Under the pieces are notes generated by a model. That model searched no databases and had not been told where the DNA came from. It saw only the letters and a list, made by a program, of their open reading frames with translations. A DNA stretch of 64,000 nucleotides from an uncultured Roseibium sp. (lineage in GTDB: Bacteria > Pseudomonadota > Alphaproteobacteria > Rhizobiales > Stappiaceae), in assembly GCF_963675985.1 (NCBI RefSeq), contig NZ_OY780957.1, forward strand, positions 682,001 to 746,000. The letters are read 5' to 3'. Position 1 is the stretch's first letter. Each line of letters starts with the position of its first letter. The position numbers and the translations under genes are program-made. Shown here piece after piece: positions 8,142 through 16,958 of the stretch.

Positions 8142-9485
8142 ATGCGTTTTTGGATAAAGGACCCCATCGCTATTCTCGCTGACGGCGCGGAGCGAGGCGT
8201 CGTCGTGGAAGACGGTGTCATCGTGGAACTCGTCGCCTCCGGCAAGGAACCGATGCTGCCGGTCGACCAGACGTTCGACGCCTCCCGGCACGTGATCACG
8301 CCGGGTCTCGTCAACACCCATCACCATTTCTTCCAGACGCTCACCCGCGCGCATCCGCAGGCGATCAACAAGGAACTGTTTCCCTGGCTCCAGACGCTGT
8401 ATCCGATCTGGGCCAAAAACGTGAAACCCGACAATTTCCGCCTTGGAACGCGCCTCGCCCTGACCGAGCTGATGATGTCCGGCTGCACGGCCGCCTCCGA
8501 CCACCACTACCTCTTCCCGGACGGGCTCGAGGAGGCCATGGACATCCAGGCGGAGGAAGCCGAACGGGTCGGCGTGCGCATGACCATCACCCGCGGCTCC
8601 ATGAACCTCAGCCAGAAGGACGGCGGCCTGCCGCCCGACACCGTGGTTCAGGACGAAGACACGATCCTCGCCGACTGCGAGCGGGTCCTTTCCAAGTACC
8701 ACGACACCTCGAAAGGCTCGAAGCTTCAGGTCGCCCTGGCGCCCTGCGCCCCGTTCACCGTCACCAAGCGCCTGATGCAGGACAGCGTGGCACTCGCGGA
8801 TAAATACGATTGCCGCCTGCACACCCATCTGGGTGAGACCATCGACGAGGACAACTACTGCCTGGAGAAGTTCAACTGCCGCCCCGTCGACTATCTGGAG
8901 GAGTGCGGATGGCTGAACGAGCGGGTCTGGCTCGCCCACGGCATTCACTTCACCGACGACGAGGTCAAGCGCCTGGGCCATGCCTGCGTCGGCGTATGTC
9001 ATTGCCCGACATCCAACATGGTGCTGGCCTCCGGCCAGTGCCGGACCAAGGAACTCGAAGCCGCCGGCTGCCCGGTCGGCCTCGGCGTGGACGGCTCGGC
9101 CTCCAACGACAACTCCAATCTGATCGAGGGCGTCCGTCACGCCCTGATGATCAACCGGCTGACCTATGATGCCGCCTCGGTGACCCACTACGACGCCTTC
9201 CGCTGGGCGACGGAGGGCTCCGCGCGCTGCCTCGGCCGCGACGACATCGGTGCGATCAAGGTCGGCATGATGGCCGACATGGCTTTCTACACGCTCGATG
9301 AGCTGCGCTTCTCCGGCGCCGGCGATCCGCTGGCGGCCCTGGTCTTGTGCGGCGCCCATTCCGCCGACCAGGTCATGATCGGCGGCGAGTGGAAGGTTGC
9401 CGACGGCGTTCCGACCGGTATCGACATCGCCGAGCTGCGCTACGAACACGGCCAGGCCGCCAAGCGGTTCCTGGAAAGTCTTTGA
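8142..9485 (+). CDS. 8-oxoguanine deaminase-like amidohydrolase
   Basis: A 447-residue amidohydrolase of the AtzA/TrzN/8-oxoguanine-deaminase branch. The metal motif is NTHHHFFQTLTRA at residues 58-70. Later metal and catalytic segments are HTHLGETIDE, LAHGIHF, and the Asp of GVDGSASNDNSN. Characterised relatives (PA0142 type) deaminate 8-oxoguanine to urate; close relatives act on isoxanthopterin or s-triazines. AAGGA precedes the ATG by about 8 nt. It probably shares a transcript with RidA, 185 bp upstream. Family assignment is strong; exact substrate is moderately supported. Confidence 0.85.
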   Translation: MRFWIKDPIAILADGAERGVVVEDGVIVELVASGKEPMLPVDQTFDASRHVITPGLVNTHHHFFQTLTRAHPQAINKELFPWLQTLYPIWAKNVKPDNFRLGTRLALTELMMSGCTAASDHHYLFPDGLEEAMDIQAEEAERVGVRMTITRGSMNLSQKDGGLPPDTVVQDEDTILADCERVLSKYHDTSKGSKLQVALAPCAPFTVTKRLMQDSVALADKYDCRLHTHLGETIDEDNYCLEKFNCRPVDYLEECGWLNERVWLAHGIHFTDDEVKRLGHACVGVCHCPTSNMVLASGQCRTKELEAAGCPVGLGVDGSASNDNSNLIEGVRHALMINRLTYDAASVTHYDAFRWATEGSARCLGRDDIGAIKVGMMADMAFYTLDELRFSGAGDPLAALVLCGAHSADQVMIGGEWKVADGVPTGIDIAELRYEHGQAAKRFLESL

Positions 9486-9495
9486 GATAGCAAAC

Positions 9496-9523
9496 GCCGC
9501 GGGGCAGACGACAGCTCCGCGGC
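9496..9523. terminator. Stem-loop between convergent genes
   Basis: A 10-bp GC-rich stem with one G-U wobble (GCCGCGGGGC / GCTCCGCGGC) and an 8-nt loop lies between the stops of the convergent amidohydrolase and MFS genes. It is well placed as a bidirectional terminator but lacks T-runs. Confidence 0.5.
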
Positions 9524-9540
9524 ACTTGGCTCAGATTACA

Positions 9541-10695
9541 CTAAGTCCCGTCCGGCCTTTCGACCTTCAAGGCCCCGGCCAGCAGAAAAATGAAGATGGC
9601 GAGCGCCGCGACCAGTCCGAACGCGGCCCGCAGGGACACCGCCGTGCCAATGAAGCCGAGAACCGGCGGTCCGAACAGGAAGGCGCCGTAACCGAGCGTC
9701 GCGACGGCGGCAAGCGCAGTTCCCTTGGACATGACCGGATCGGCCGCCGCGCGGGACATGGCAAGCGGAAAGATGACCGCGTTGCCGAGCCCCATCACCA
9801 CGCAGCCGACCCAGATCAGCCAGATATGGGATCCCAGCACCAGAAACAGCGCCCCGACGGCGGCGGCCAGTCCGCTGAGGCGGGCAACCGGCACCGGGCC
9901 ATAACGGGCGATCAACCTGTCGCCAGACAGACGCATGATGACCATGGCGACCGAGAAAAGCGCAAAGCCGATCGCCGATTGCGAACTGCCGAAACCGAGT
10001 TCCTCGATCTGGTAGACCGCTGCCCAGTCGGTCACGGCGCCTTCGCCCAGCGCGGCGATCAGCGCCATGATGCCGACGAAAAACAACGCCCCTTTCGGGA
10101 GTGCCAGCAGCGGCCCCTTTCTCTTCTCCGGCGCCTGCCGTTCGGACGTCCAGGGAACCCGAAGCGCGAAGGCGAGCATGAGCGCCATCAAAAGACCCCA
10201 GATGACGAAATGCTGCGGGACGCTCAGCCCCAGCCGGATCGCTCCGGCACCGGCCGCAGCCCCAACGCCCGCACCCAGGCTGTAGAGACCGTGATAGGAG
10301 GACATGACCGGTTTGCGCAGCGCCTGTTCCACCTCCGCGCCCCAAGCATTCATGGCGATATCCAGCGCTCCGATCATAAAGCCAGCCACGAAGGCGAGAG
10401 GCACCATAATCCGAACGGTCGTGCCCGCCGCCAGACTGACGAACAGGAGCAGCGTGAGAACGGCCAACCACCTGGCCATGCGGGCGGCTCCGATCCGGTC
10501 GATCTGCCGGCCGACGATCGGAAAGGCGAAAAACGCACCAAGGGCCATGGCGAGAAGCACGAGGCCGAACCCGGCTTCGTCCAAACCCAGAACAGCCTTG
10601 ATATCCGGGATGCGCGACGCCCAGATCCCGATCAGCGTTCCCAATAGAAAAAAGATCGTCGCAACGGCGCGCCGCGCCTTTACAGCTTGCATCAA
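9541..10695 (-). CDS. MFS transporter
   Basis: A 384-residue protein with about 12 hydrophobic segments. The loop 2-3 motif VGRQIDRIGAARMARW (MFS motif A-like, G-x-x-x-D-R-x-G) is near residue 65. Resemblance to the YbjJ/sugar-exporter-like branch of MFS is a guess from overall sequence. It faces the 8-oxoguanine-deaminase-like gene tail to tail. It could export a product or import a purine-like compound, but no sequence feature shows the substrate. Confidence 0.8.
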   Translation of the reverse strand: MMQAVKARRAVATIFFLLGTLIGIWASRIPDIKAVLGLDEAGFGLVLLAMALGAFFAFPIVGRQIDRIGAARMARWLAVLTLLLFVSLAAGTTVRIMVPLAFVAGFMIGALDIAMNAWGAEVEQALRKPVMSSYHGLYSLGAGVGAAAGAGAIRLGLSVPQHFVIWGLLMALMLAFALRVPWTSERQAPEKRKGPLLALPKGALFFVGIMALIAALGEGAVTDWAAVYQIEELGFGSSQSAIGFALFSVAMVIMRLSGDRLIARYGPVPVARLSGLAAAVGALFLVLGSHIWLIWVGCVVMGLGNAVIFPLAMSRAAADPVMSKGTALAAVATLGYGAFLFGPPVLGFIGTAVSLRAAFGLVAALAIFIFLLAGALKVERPDGT

Positions 10696-10806
10696 TTACC
10701 TGGCTTGGAGAGCATGCGGAGGTATTGTCCGCACGGAAGATATTGGCGGCGACAGTAAGTCGAAAATTACGAGACGGGCAAGCTCGGAAAGCCGCCCGCA
10801 ATGCGA

Positions 10807-11850
10807 TCAGGCATAAAGCCCGCTACGGCGCTCTGCGGCACGATCCGCGTTCGCCTGCTGAAACAGCTGCAGGGCGTCAGAATAGGCCCTGTTTGCCGAC
10901 GATGAATCGCCGTCGTCGCGCCCTGATCCGGAACCGGCAGGAGCGCTGAAGAGGCCGCCCCTGTTGTTGTCTCCGCCCCCGTTGGAGCCGTTGCGGTTCG
11001 CTCCGTTCTGGCCGGAGCCGCTTTCGGCTGCGGACGGACCGGCGCCGGAAGCAGAGGACCCTTCGGCGCCCGCAGCACCTGTTGCCTCATCGCCACCACC
11101 GGATTGTTCGGCAGCCCGTTCCTGGCGAACCTGAGCCTGCGCCTCCTGCAATTGCGCCCGGGCCTGCTGCGCGACCTTCAGGTCCTGGGACGACGGTTCG
11201 GCGGGCGCGGTCGCGGCGCGGATGACGACCTGCATCTTGCGGATCGTCGCTTCCGCCGTTCGTTCTGCAGAGGTATCGATGGAAACCTCGCCGCCGATGG
11301 CATAGCGCTTTCCGTCCGGGCCCTGCTGGTAGCTATAGCTCGGCGCACCCGCGTGGCCGCCACCGGCCCGGGCATGGGCCTGTTCGTGGGCGCGCACTTC
11401 ACGGTCGCGCTCTTTCAGCTTCTCGACCTGCTTTTCCTCCGCTTCGGAAAGTCCGTCCGACTTGTTGGTGCCTCCATCCCCTTCCGCCTGCGTTGCGGTC
11501 ACCGGATTGCCGCTGGCCTCCTCGCCACCGATGGCCAAATCCAGATCCTCCGCCTGACCTTGTGCAGGCGCCTGACCACCCGTACCGTTCGGGTCTTCCT
11601 TGAGCGATGAGAACTCTTCCGCATCGACCCCCTGCAGGGCCAGGATCGCATTGGCGTCCAACGGAGGAACAGCCGGCGTCTGGGTGGCTGCTTGCTTAGC
11701 CTGTTTTTTCTCGTCGGCCTCGCACTCGCAGTCGCTCCCCCGAAGAGGCAATTTCTCTTCGGAGTTGCCTGCGCCGAACCCCGCAGACCTGCTGGAGGCA
11801 AAGCTGCGTGCGGCGGAACTGGACAACAGGGCGCCGATCATGCCGGGCAT
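10807..11850 (-). CDS. Putative metalloprotease, SprA-related family
   Basis: About 347 residues. The core VEKLKERDREVRAHEQAHARAG contains a zinc-protease-like HEQAH motif. It is followed by YSYQQGPDGKRYAIGGEVSID and a segment, ERTAEATIRKMQVVIRAA, typical of the SprA-related family (CJM1_0395-like). The flanks are low-complexity: a charged, Ala/Gln/Gly-rich N-terminal half and a C-terminal tail rich in Gly, Ser and Asn. The family is predicted, not proven, to be proteolytic. The start is uncertain (GTG 11865, ATG 11850 or ATG 11841). No signal peptide is evident. It has no functional link to its neighbours that I can see. Confidence 0.7.
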   Translation of the reverse strand: MPGMIGALLSSSAARSFASSRSAGFGAGNSEEKLPLRGSDCECEADEKKQAKQAATQTPAVPPLDANAILALQGVDAEEFSSLKEDPNGTGGQAPAQGQAEDLDLAIGGEEASGNPVTATQAEGDGGTNKSDGLSEAEEKQVEKLKERDREVRAHEQAHARAGGGHAGAPSYSYQQGPDGKRYAIGGEVSIDTSAERTAEATIRKMQVVIRAATAPAEPSSQDLKVAQQARAQLQEAQAQVRQERAAEQSGGGDEATGAAGAEGSSASGAGPSAAESGSGQNGANRNGSNGGGDNNRGGLFSAPAGSGSGRDDGDSSSANRAYSDALQLFQQANADRAAERRSGLYA

Positions 11851-12032
11851 TGTCCGCGCAACCACCTATCGAAATATTAACGCGCCTTAACGCTCGCCAT
11901 CAGATTTCCGTGAGGGACCAGGATCAGGTCCCAAAATTCAGGCATTTGAAAAATGGACATCGCCCCACCTGACGATTACGTTGCAGCGCGGTATGATCCG
12001 CCGCAACAAGATCTCCGCTAAAGGTGAGTAGA

Positions 12033-12836
12033 ATGCTTCCAAGACGTTATTGGCACGAAATGACAACAATGGATTTCAGGGATCCGTCCACCAAGGACTG
12101 GATCGCCGTCCTGCCGGTCGCCGCCATCGAGCAGCACGGGCCGCATCTTCCGGTCTATACGGACACCGCCATTGCCGAAGGTCAGATCGCCCGTGTCCTG
12201 GAACTGCTGCCTGAAGACCTGCCCGTCACCTTCCTGCCGACCCAGGCCATCGGCAAGTCGAACGAGCATATCTCTTCGCCCGGCACCCTGACGCTCTCCT
12301 GGGACACACTGACCAAGGCCTGGCTGGACATCGGCGACAGCGTCGCGCGCGCCGGCATTCGTAAGCTGGTCCTGATCAACTCGCACGGCGGCAACGTGCC
12401 GATCATCGACATCGTCGCCCGGGAACTCAGGGTAAAGCACGACATGCTGGTCACGGCCACCGCCTGGTCCCGCTTCGGACAGCCGGAGGGCCTCTTCCCG
12501 GACGGAGAGTTCGTTTACGGAATTCATGGCGGCGATGTGGAAACCTCCATCATGCTGCACCTCCATCCGGAACTGGTGCGCATGGACAAGGCGGAGGATT
12601 TCAAGTCCTCCCAGCAGGAGTTCATCAAGGAGTTCAAGTATCTGCGCGGACACGGACCGCAGCAGTTCGGCTGGAAGTCCCAGGACCTCAACCCGAAAGG
12701 CGCCGTCGGCAACGCCGCCAACGCCAGCGCCGAGAAGGGCAAGAAGTCCCTGGACAGGGCGGCCGAGGCTTTCGTCGACCTCATGAAAGACGTTCACGCC
12801 TTCAACATCAACCGGCTTTGGACGCCGGGCGGCTGA
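12033..12836 (+). CDS. Creatininase-family amidohydrolase
   Basis: A 267-residue member of the creatinine amidohydrolase/formamide hydrolase family. Metal-binding motifs are AAIEQHGPHLPVYTD near residue 35, INSHGGNVPI near 115 and the YGIHGGDVETS segment near 170, all well conserved. Members open cyclic amides (creatininase) or hydrolyse formamides made in riboflavin/F420 and mycofactocin pathways. The ATG at 12033 is preferred to a GTG nine bases upstream because AAGGTGAG lies at good spacing. It sits near the heterocycle deaminases and may act in the same catabolism (inference). Confidence 0.88.
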   Translation: MLPRRYWHEMTTMDFRDPSTKDWIAVLPVAAIEQHGPHLPVYTDTAIAEGQIARVLELLPEDLPVTFLPTQAIGKSNEHISSPGTLTLSWDTLTKAWLDIGDSVARAGIRKLVLINSHGGNVPIIDIVARELRVKHDMLVTATAWSRFGQPEGLFPDGEFVYGIHGGDVETSIMLHLHPELVRMDKAEDFKSSQQEFIKEFKYLRGHGPQQFGWKSQDLNPKGAVGNAANASAEKGKKSLDRAAEAFVDLMKDVHAFNINRLWTPGG

Positions 12837-12904
12837 GCGACTTCGGCACCTAAATATATGCCCGATACAGGCCTTTGCATTGAGCTTGAAACTCTGCCGC
12901 TCGT

Positions 12905-13059
12905 TCCCGTCTCCCCCCTTGAGGGGGAGATGTCCGCAACAGCGGACAGAGGGGGTGTCAGCCTCTCGGCATAATCGCAACATCGGGGTGTGTCGCCAGC
13001 GCCGCTGCCCCCCTCTGCCACCTTCGGTGACATCTCCCCCTCAAGGGGGGGAGACGGGA
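12905..13059. repeat. 155-bp nested palindromic repeat element
   Basis: A near-perfect 30-bp inverted repeat bounds the unit. The left arm 12905-12934 contains CTCCCCCCTTGAGGGGGAGA, and the right arm 13029-13059 is its complement with one extra G. Each arm is itself palindromic around TTGA/TCAA. Inside are GTCCGC-AACA-GCGGAC (12932-12947) and a second arm pair (CAGAGGGGG / CCCCCTCTG). It lies between the creatininase and hemA stops. It resembles intergenic palindromic units scattered in alphaproteobacterial genomes. There is no coding capacity. Confidence 0.75.
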
Positions 13060-13123
13060 GCAAGGGCGTTAGCTGTCTTAACTCACAGCTGCTTCGGCGA
13101 TGGAAGCGCCACCTCCTGCGGGA

Positions 13124-14338
13124 TCAGGCGACCGCGCGGGCAAGGGCGCATTGCGACCACAGGTCGTTGAGCGCGTGCACCAGATGATCGAGATCCGCGT
13201 CCGTATGCATCGGCGACGGCGTGATCCGCAGACGCTCGGTGCCCTTGGCAACCGTCGGATAATTGATCGGCTGGATGTAGATGCCGTATTGATCCAGCAG
13301 GATGTCGCTGATCATGCGGCACTTGACCGGATCCTTGATCATCACCGGAACGATGTGGCTCGGATTATCCAGATGCGGAATTCCGGCCGCATCGAGGCGC
13401 GCCCGCAGCTTGGCGACCGCAGCGCGATGCCGTGCGCGTTCGAATTCGCTTTCCTTCAGGTGACGGATCGAGGCCGCGGCGCCCGCGGCCACCGTCGGCG
13501 GCAGGGCCGTGGTGAAGATGAAGCCGCTGGCGAAGCTGCGCACGAAATCGATCAGCGCGTCCGACCCGGTGATGTAGCCGCCGACCACGCCGAAGGCCTT
13601 GCCGAGCGTGCCTTCGATCAGGGTCACCCGGTCGGCAACGCCGTCACGTTCGGAAATGCCACCGCCGCGCGGGCCGTAAAGACCGACCGCATGAACCTCG
13701 TCGAGATAGGTCATGGCGCCGTATTTGTCGGCGACGTCGCAGATGGCCTCGATCGGCGCGATGTCCCCGTCCATGGAATAGACGCTTTCAAAGGCAACGA
13801 TTTTCGGCCGGTGCGGTTCGATCGCGGCAAGCTTGCGCTCAAGATCGGCCACGTCGTTGTGGTTCCAGATCACCTTGTCCGCGCGTGAATGGCGGATGCC
13901 TTCGATCATGGACGCATGGTTCATGGAATCGGACAGGATCACGCAATCCTTGAGACGCGAGCCGAGCGTGGAGAGAGCCGCCCAGTTGGACACGTACCCG
14001 GAAGTGAACAGCAGAGCCGCTTCCTTGCCGTGAAGATCGGCAAGCTCGTTTTCCAGCTTCACATGATAGTGGTTGGTCCCGGAGATGTTCCGTGTTCCGC
14101 CCGCGCCGGCACCGCAATGGTCCAGCGCCTCGTGCATGGCCGCGATCACCTTCGGGTGCTGGCCCATACCGAGATAGTCGTTGGAGCACCAGATGGTGAC
14201 TTCACGCTGTTCGTCGCCGACATGATTGTCCGCTTTCGGGAAGGCCCCGCATCGGCGTTCAAGATCGGCGAAGAGGCGATAGTTGCCTTCTTCCTTCAGC
14301 TGATCGAGCTGATCCTGAAACAGCGCGTCATAATCCAT
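13124..14338 (-). CDS. hemA: 5-aminolevulinate synthase
   Basis: A 404-residue PLP enzyme that condenses glycine and succinyl-CoA to 5-aminolevulinate, the first step of haem synthesis in alphaproteobacteria. Visible motifs are SNDYLGMGQHP, GGTRNISGTNHYH, YLDEVHAVGLYG (the PLP-ring Asp), the Lys of EGTLGKAFGVVGGY (Schiff base), and FTTALPP. The start MDYDALFQ (14338) is preceded by GGGAGAGG at good spacing, so an upstream in-frame ATG at 14383 is not used. It lies back to back with the ATPase operon. It may be one of two ALAS genes, as in other alphaproteobacteria, but that cannot be seen here. Confidence 0.96.
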   Translation of the reverse strand: MDYDALFQDQLDQLKEEGNYRLFADLERRCGAFPKADNHVGDEQREVTIWCSNDYLGMGQHPKVIAAMHEALDHCGAGAGGTRNISGTNHYHVKLENELADLHGKEAALLFTSGYVSNWAALSTLGSRLKDCVILSDSMNHASMIEGIRHSRADKVIWNHNDVADLERKLAAIEPHRPKIVAFESVYSMDGDIAPIEAICDVADKYGAMTYLDEVHAVGLYGPRGGGISERDGVADRVTLIEGTLGKAFGVVGGYITGSDALIDFVRSFASGFIFTTALPPTVAAGAAASIRHLKESEFERARHRAAVAKLRARLDAAGIPHLDNPSHIVPVMIKDPVKCRMISDILLDQYGIYIQPINYPTVAKGTERLRITPSPMHTDADLDHLVHALNDLWSQCALARAVA

Positions 14339-14792
14339 CAGTAACCTCTCCCGATACTCAGGCACCTGCGTCCAGTGGTGCATTTTCTAGTGGGGCAATT
14401 CTTACATGCCAAAAAAGCAATTTATCATTGCGCTATCTCAAAGCCAGCCACTCAGTCAAAATTTTCTTAAGGGCCATTCGTCGCAGTCCGTCGCATGACG
14501 CGAACCTGAATGCCATCGTTTGGCACCCCCATGCTGCCATGTAAATATGCATTTTAAAAGTTAATGCTCCTGGCTGGGCACATATTGGCAGTTTTCGGAA
14601 TGTGGGAGAAAGCCCTCCAAAAGTCCCGGTTCCGCCACCTGTTTGCGTACGCCTGCGGCCCGGACGGCCCGGCGGAAACATTGATCGCGGTCAATGAACC
14701 GCATCCCGCACCGCACTAAACACTTTAAAGAAATCGAAAGTCCCTTATCCTCTCGCAGGCAGCGTCCCGGTATTCAGTCACAGGATCCTTTC
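14339..14792. other. hemA-atpD divergent intergenic region
   Basis: 454 bp without a supported gene. It carries the promoters of hemA (minus) and the N-ATPase operon (plus), including the FNR-like site at 14681-14694. AT-rich stretches around 14395-14475 and 14540-14570 are the most promoter-like parts. Confidence 0.6.
14681..14694 (+). promoter_or_regulatory. FNR/FnrL-type binding site upstream of N-ATPase operon
   Basis: TTGATCGCGGTCAA fits the FNR-family consensus TTGAY-N4-RTCAA in both half-sites. It ends about 98 bp before the atpD ATG, a position suitable for activation. FnrL in alphaproteobacteria switches genes on at low oxygen. Binding is inferred from sequence only. Confidence 0.6.
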
Positions 14793-16205
14793 ATGGCGGA
14801 CGGACGGAACATAGGGCGCATCGTTGCTCTCGAAGGCGGCGTTGCGGATATCCGTTTTCCGGGCACCCTTCCCGAAATCGGCAACCACCTTGTGGCCCTG
14901 TCCGATCCCGAAATCGATATAGAGGTCGCCACCCTTCCAGGCGCCGACATCGCCCGCGGCCTTGTTCTCAACCCTTCACCCGAACTGCGCCTCGGACTTG
15001 CCGTGCATGACACCGGCCGGCCGTTGACCGTGCCGGTGGGAGAAGACCTCCTCGGGCGCATGCTCAATCTGTTCGGAGACACGATCGACAACAAGGACCC
15101 GCTTGCCGACCTGCCCCGGCGGTCGATCCACGGCGAAATGGTTCCCCTGTCGAAACGCCGGGTCGAAAGCGAGATCTTCGAAACCGGCATCAAGGCGATC
15201 GATCTGCTGAGCCCTTTGGAAAAGGGCGGCAAGGCCGGGCTGTTCGGTGGCGCCGGGGTCGGCAAGACCGTGCTGATCACCGAGATGATCCACAATACGG
15301 TCGCCGAATATGAGGGAATCTGCCTGTTTTGCGGCATCGGCGAACGTTGCCGCGAGGCGGAAGAACTCTACCGCGAAATGGAGGCGGCCAAGGTGCTCGA
15401 CCGGACCATCATGGTCTTCGGACAGATGCACGAAAGCCCCGGCGTCCGCTTCCGGGTCGGCCATGCGGCCCTGACCATGGCGGAATATTTCCGCGACGAC
15501 CAGCGCCGCAATGTCCTCGTGCTCGTCGACAACATCTTCCGCTTCGTCCAGGCGGGATCCGAAGTCTCCGGTCTTCTCGGGCGAATGCCGTCGCGCGTTG
15601 GCTACCAGCCGACACTCGGCACGGAACTGGCAGACCTGGAAGAACGGATCTGCTCCACGGACAAGGGCACGATGACCTCGATCCAGGCGGTCTATGTGCC
15701 CGCCGACGACTTCACCGACCCGGCCGCCACCCACACCTTCTCGCACCTGTCGGCCTCCATCGTCCTGTCGCGCAAGAAGGCCTCGGAAGGCATCTATCCC
15801 GCAATCGATCCCCTAAAGTCGTTTTCCAAGATGCTGACGCCCGGCACCGTCAGCGACCGCCACTACACGGTCGCCCGCGCCGTCCGCAACACGCTTGCCG
15901 AATACGAGGAGCTGAAGGACATCATCGCCATGCTGGGTCTTGAGGAGCTGTCGGAAAAGGATCGGGCGGTGGTGAAACGGGCGCGCCGGCTGGAACGGTT
16001 CCTGACACAGCCGTTCTTTTCGACCGAAAAGATGACCGGAAATCCTGGAACCTTCGTCCGCCTGGAGGACACGCTGACCTCCTGTGAGCGCATCCTCGCC
16101 GACGAATTCGCCGACCGACCGGAAAGCGATTTCTACATGATCGGCACCGTGGACGATCTCGAACGCGATCCGGCTGGGACTGGGACCACGACAGATGCGA
16201 CTTAA
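14793..16205 (+). CDS. atpD: N-ATPase F1 subunit beta
   Basis: A 470-residue catalytic beta subunit. The P-loop is GGAGVGKTVLITEMI near residue 150, the catalytic Glu region is GIGERCREAEELYREM, and the Walker B region LVLVDNIFRF and the GRMPSRVGYQPTL stretch are present. The start MADGRNIG (14793) has AGGAT 8 nt upstream and fits the family N-terminus; an in-frame ATG 99 bp earlier overlaps the FNR-like site. It is the first gene of the operon. A beta-first order is diagnostic of N-type ATPases, whereas ordinary alphaproteobacterial F1 operons read H-A-G-D-C. Confidence 0.96.
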   Translation: MADGRNIGRIVALEGGVADIRFPGTLPEIGNHLVALSDPEIDIEVATLPGADIARGLVLNPSPELRLGLAVHDTGRPLTVPVGEDLLGRMLNLFGDTIDNKDPLADLPRRSIHGEMVPLSKRRVESEIFETGIKAIDLLSPLEKGGKAGLFGGAGVGKTVLITEMIHNTVAEYEGICLFCGIGERCREAEELYREMEAAKVLDRTIMVFGQMHESPGVRFRVGHAALTMAEYFRDDQRRNVLVLVDNIFRFVQAGSEVSGLLGRMPSRVGYQPTLGTELADLEERICSTDKGTMTSIQAVYVPADDFTDPAATHTFSHLSASIVLSRKKASEGIYPAIDPLKSFSKMLTPGTVSDRHYTVARAVRNTLAEYEELKDIIAMLGLEELSEKDRAVVKRARRLERFLTQPFFSTEKMTGNPGTFVRLEDTLTSCERILADEFADRPESDFYMIGTVDDLERDPAGTGTTTDAT

Positions 16206-16584
16206 GATCGTGACACCCCGGAAAATCCTGATGGACAGGGAGGTCAGCCGGATTGTGGCCGAAGGGCCGGACGGCGCCTTCGGCATGTTGCCCAACCATA
16301 TCGATTTCGTTTCGCAGCTGGTTCCCGGCATCCTGACCTATGAAACGACGGACGGGACCGAGTGCTACGCCGGGATTCGCGCCGGCACCCTGGTGAAATG
16401 CGCCGAAGAGGTTCTGGTCTCGACAAGCAACGCGATCCTCGGGCACGATCTTGAAAGCCTTCAGGACCGCGTGCAGGAAGTCTTCCGGGATCTGGACGAG
16501 AATGAACGGGCCGCCCGCTCCGCACTCGCCCGACTGGAAGCACAGATGGTTCGCCGCTTCCTCGATCTGGAACAGTACGCATGA
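16195..16584 (+). CDS. atpC: N-ATPase F1 subunit epsilon
   Basis: A 129-residue epsilon subunit. It has the beta-sandwich start MRLKIVTPRKILMDREVSRIVAEGPDGAFGMLPNH and a C-terminal helical part. It links the rotor to the catalytic head and can restrain hydrolysis. The ATG lies 11 bp inside the end of atpD, and its end overlaps the next gene by 4 bp, so translation is coupled. Confidence 0.92.
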   Translation: MRLKIVTPRKILMDREVSRIVAEGPDGAFGMLPNHIDFVSQLVPGILTYETTDGTECYAGIRAGTLVKCAEEVLVSTSNAILGHDLESLQDRVQEVFRDLDENERAARSALARLEAQMVRRFLDLEQYA

Positions 16585-16910
16585 CCCGCAGAGACAGGCA
16601 CAGCTACGATGAAAGCGCCGGCAGACAGGCCGACGAGATCGCCCGCAAGGCGAAGCGCAAAAGGCAAGCCCGCCTGCGGGAAGGAAAGAGCGAACTTTAC
16701 GGCCTTGGCATGTTCGGCCTCGTCGGCTGGGCGGTCGCCATTCCGACCGTGCTGGGCACCGCCTTGGGCGTGTGGATGGACGAGCGGATGATTTCAAACC
16801 CGAAGTTATCATGGACCCTTGCCATGCTTCTGGCCGGCGTGGCCATCGGCTGCATGAATGCCTGGTACTGGGTTCAGCGGGAAAGTCAGGATGATGACGA
16901 TGAAGACTAA
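16581..16910 (+). CDS. atpQ: N-ATPase accessory membrane protein AtpQ (AtpI/AtpZ-like)
   Basis: 109 residues. A basic N-terminal 40 residues (RRDRHSY...RKAKRKRQARLREGK) are followed by two membrane segments (LGMFGLVGWAVAIPTVLGTALGVWMDE and WTLAMLLAGVAIGCMNAWYWV) and an acidic tail. AtpQ is one of two small membrane proteins specific to N-ATPase operons, related to the AtpI/AtpZ assembly factors. The start overlaps the atpC stop (ATGA). The position between atpC and atpR fits exactly. Confidence 0.88.
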   Translation: MTRRDRHSYDESAGRQADEIARKAKRKRQARLREGKSELYGLGMFGLVGWAVAIPTVLGTALGVWMDERMISNPKLSWTLAMLLAGVAIGCMNAWYWVQRESQDDDDED

Positions 16911-16958
16911 GACGATAAACGCTTGCCGGTACACACGGACGGAAGGTCACGCCTGAGC

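Noticed and set aside
14415..14440. FNR-like TTGCG...CTCAA near the hemA start
   Set aside because: Only partial half-sites match; too weak to call.
14521..14536. Possible sigma-54 promoter (TGGCAC...TGC) upstream of atpD
   Set aside because: The spacing between GG and GC is 9 nt instead of the required 10, and no activator site was seen.
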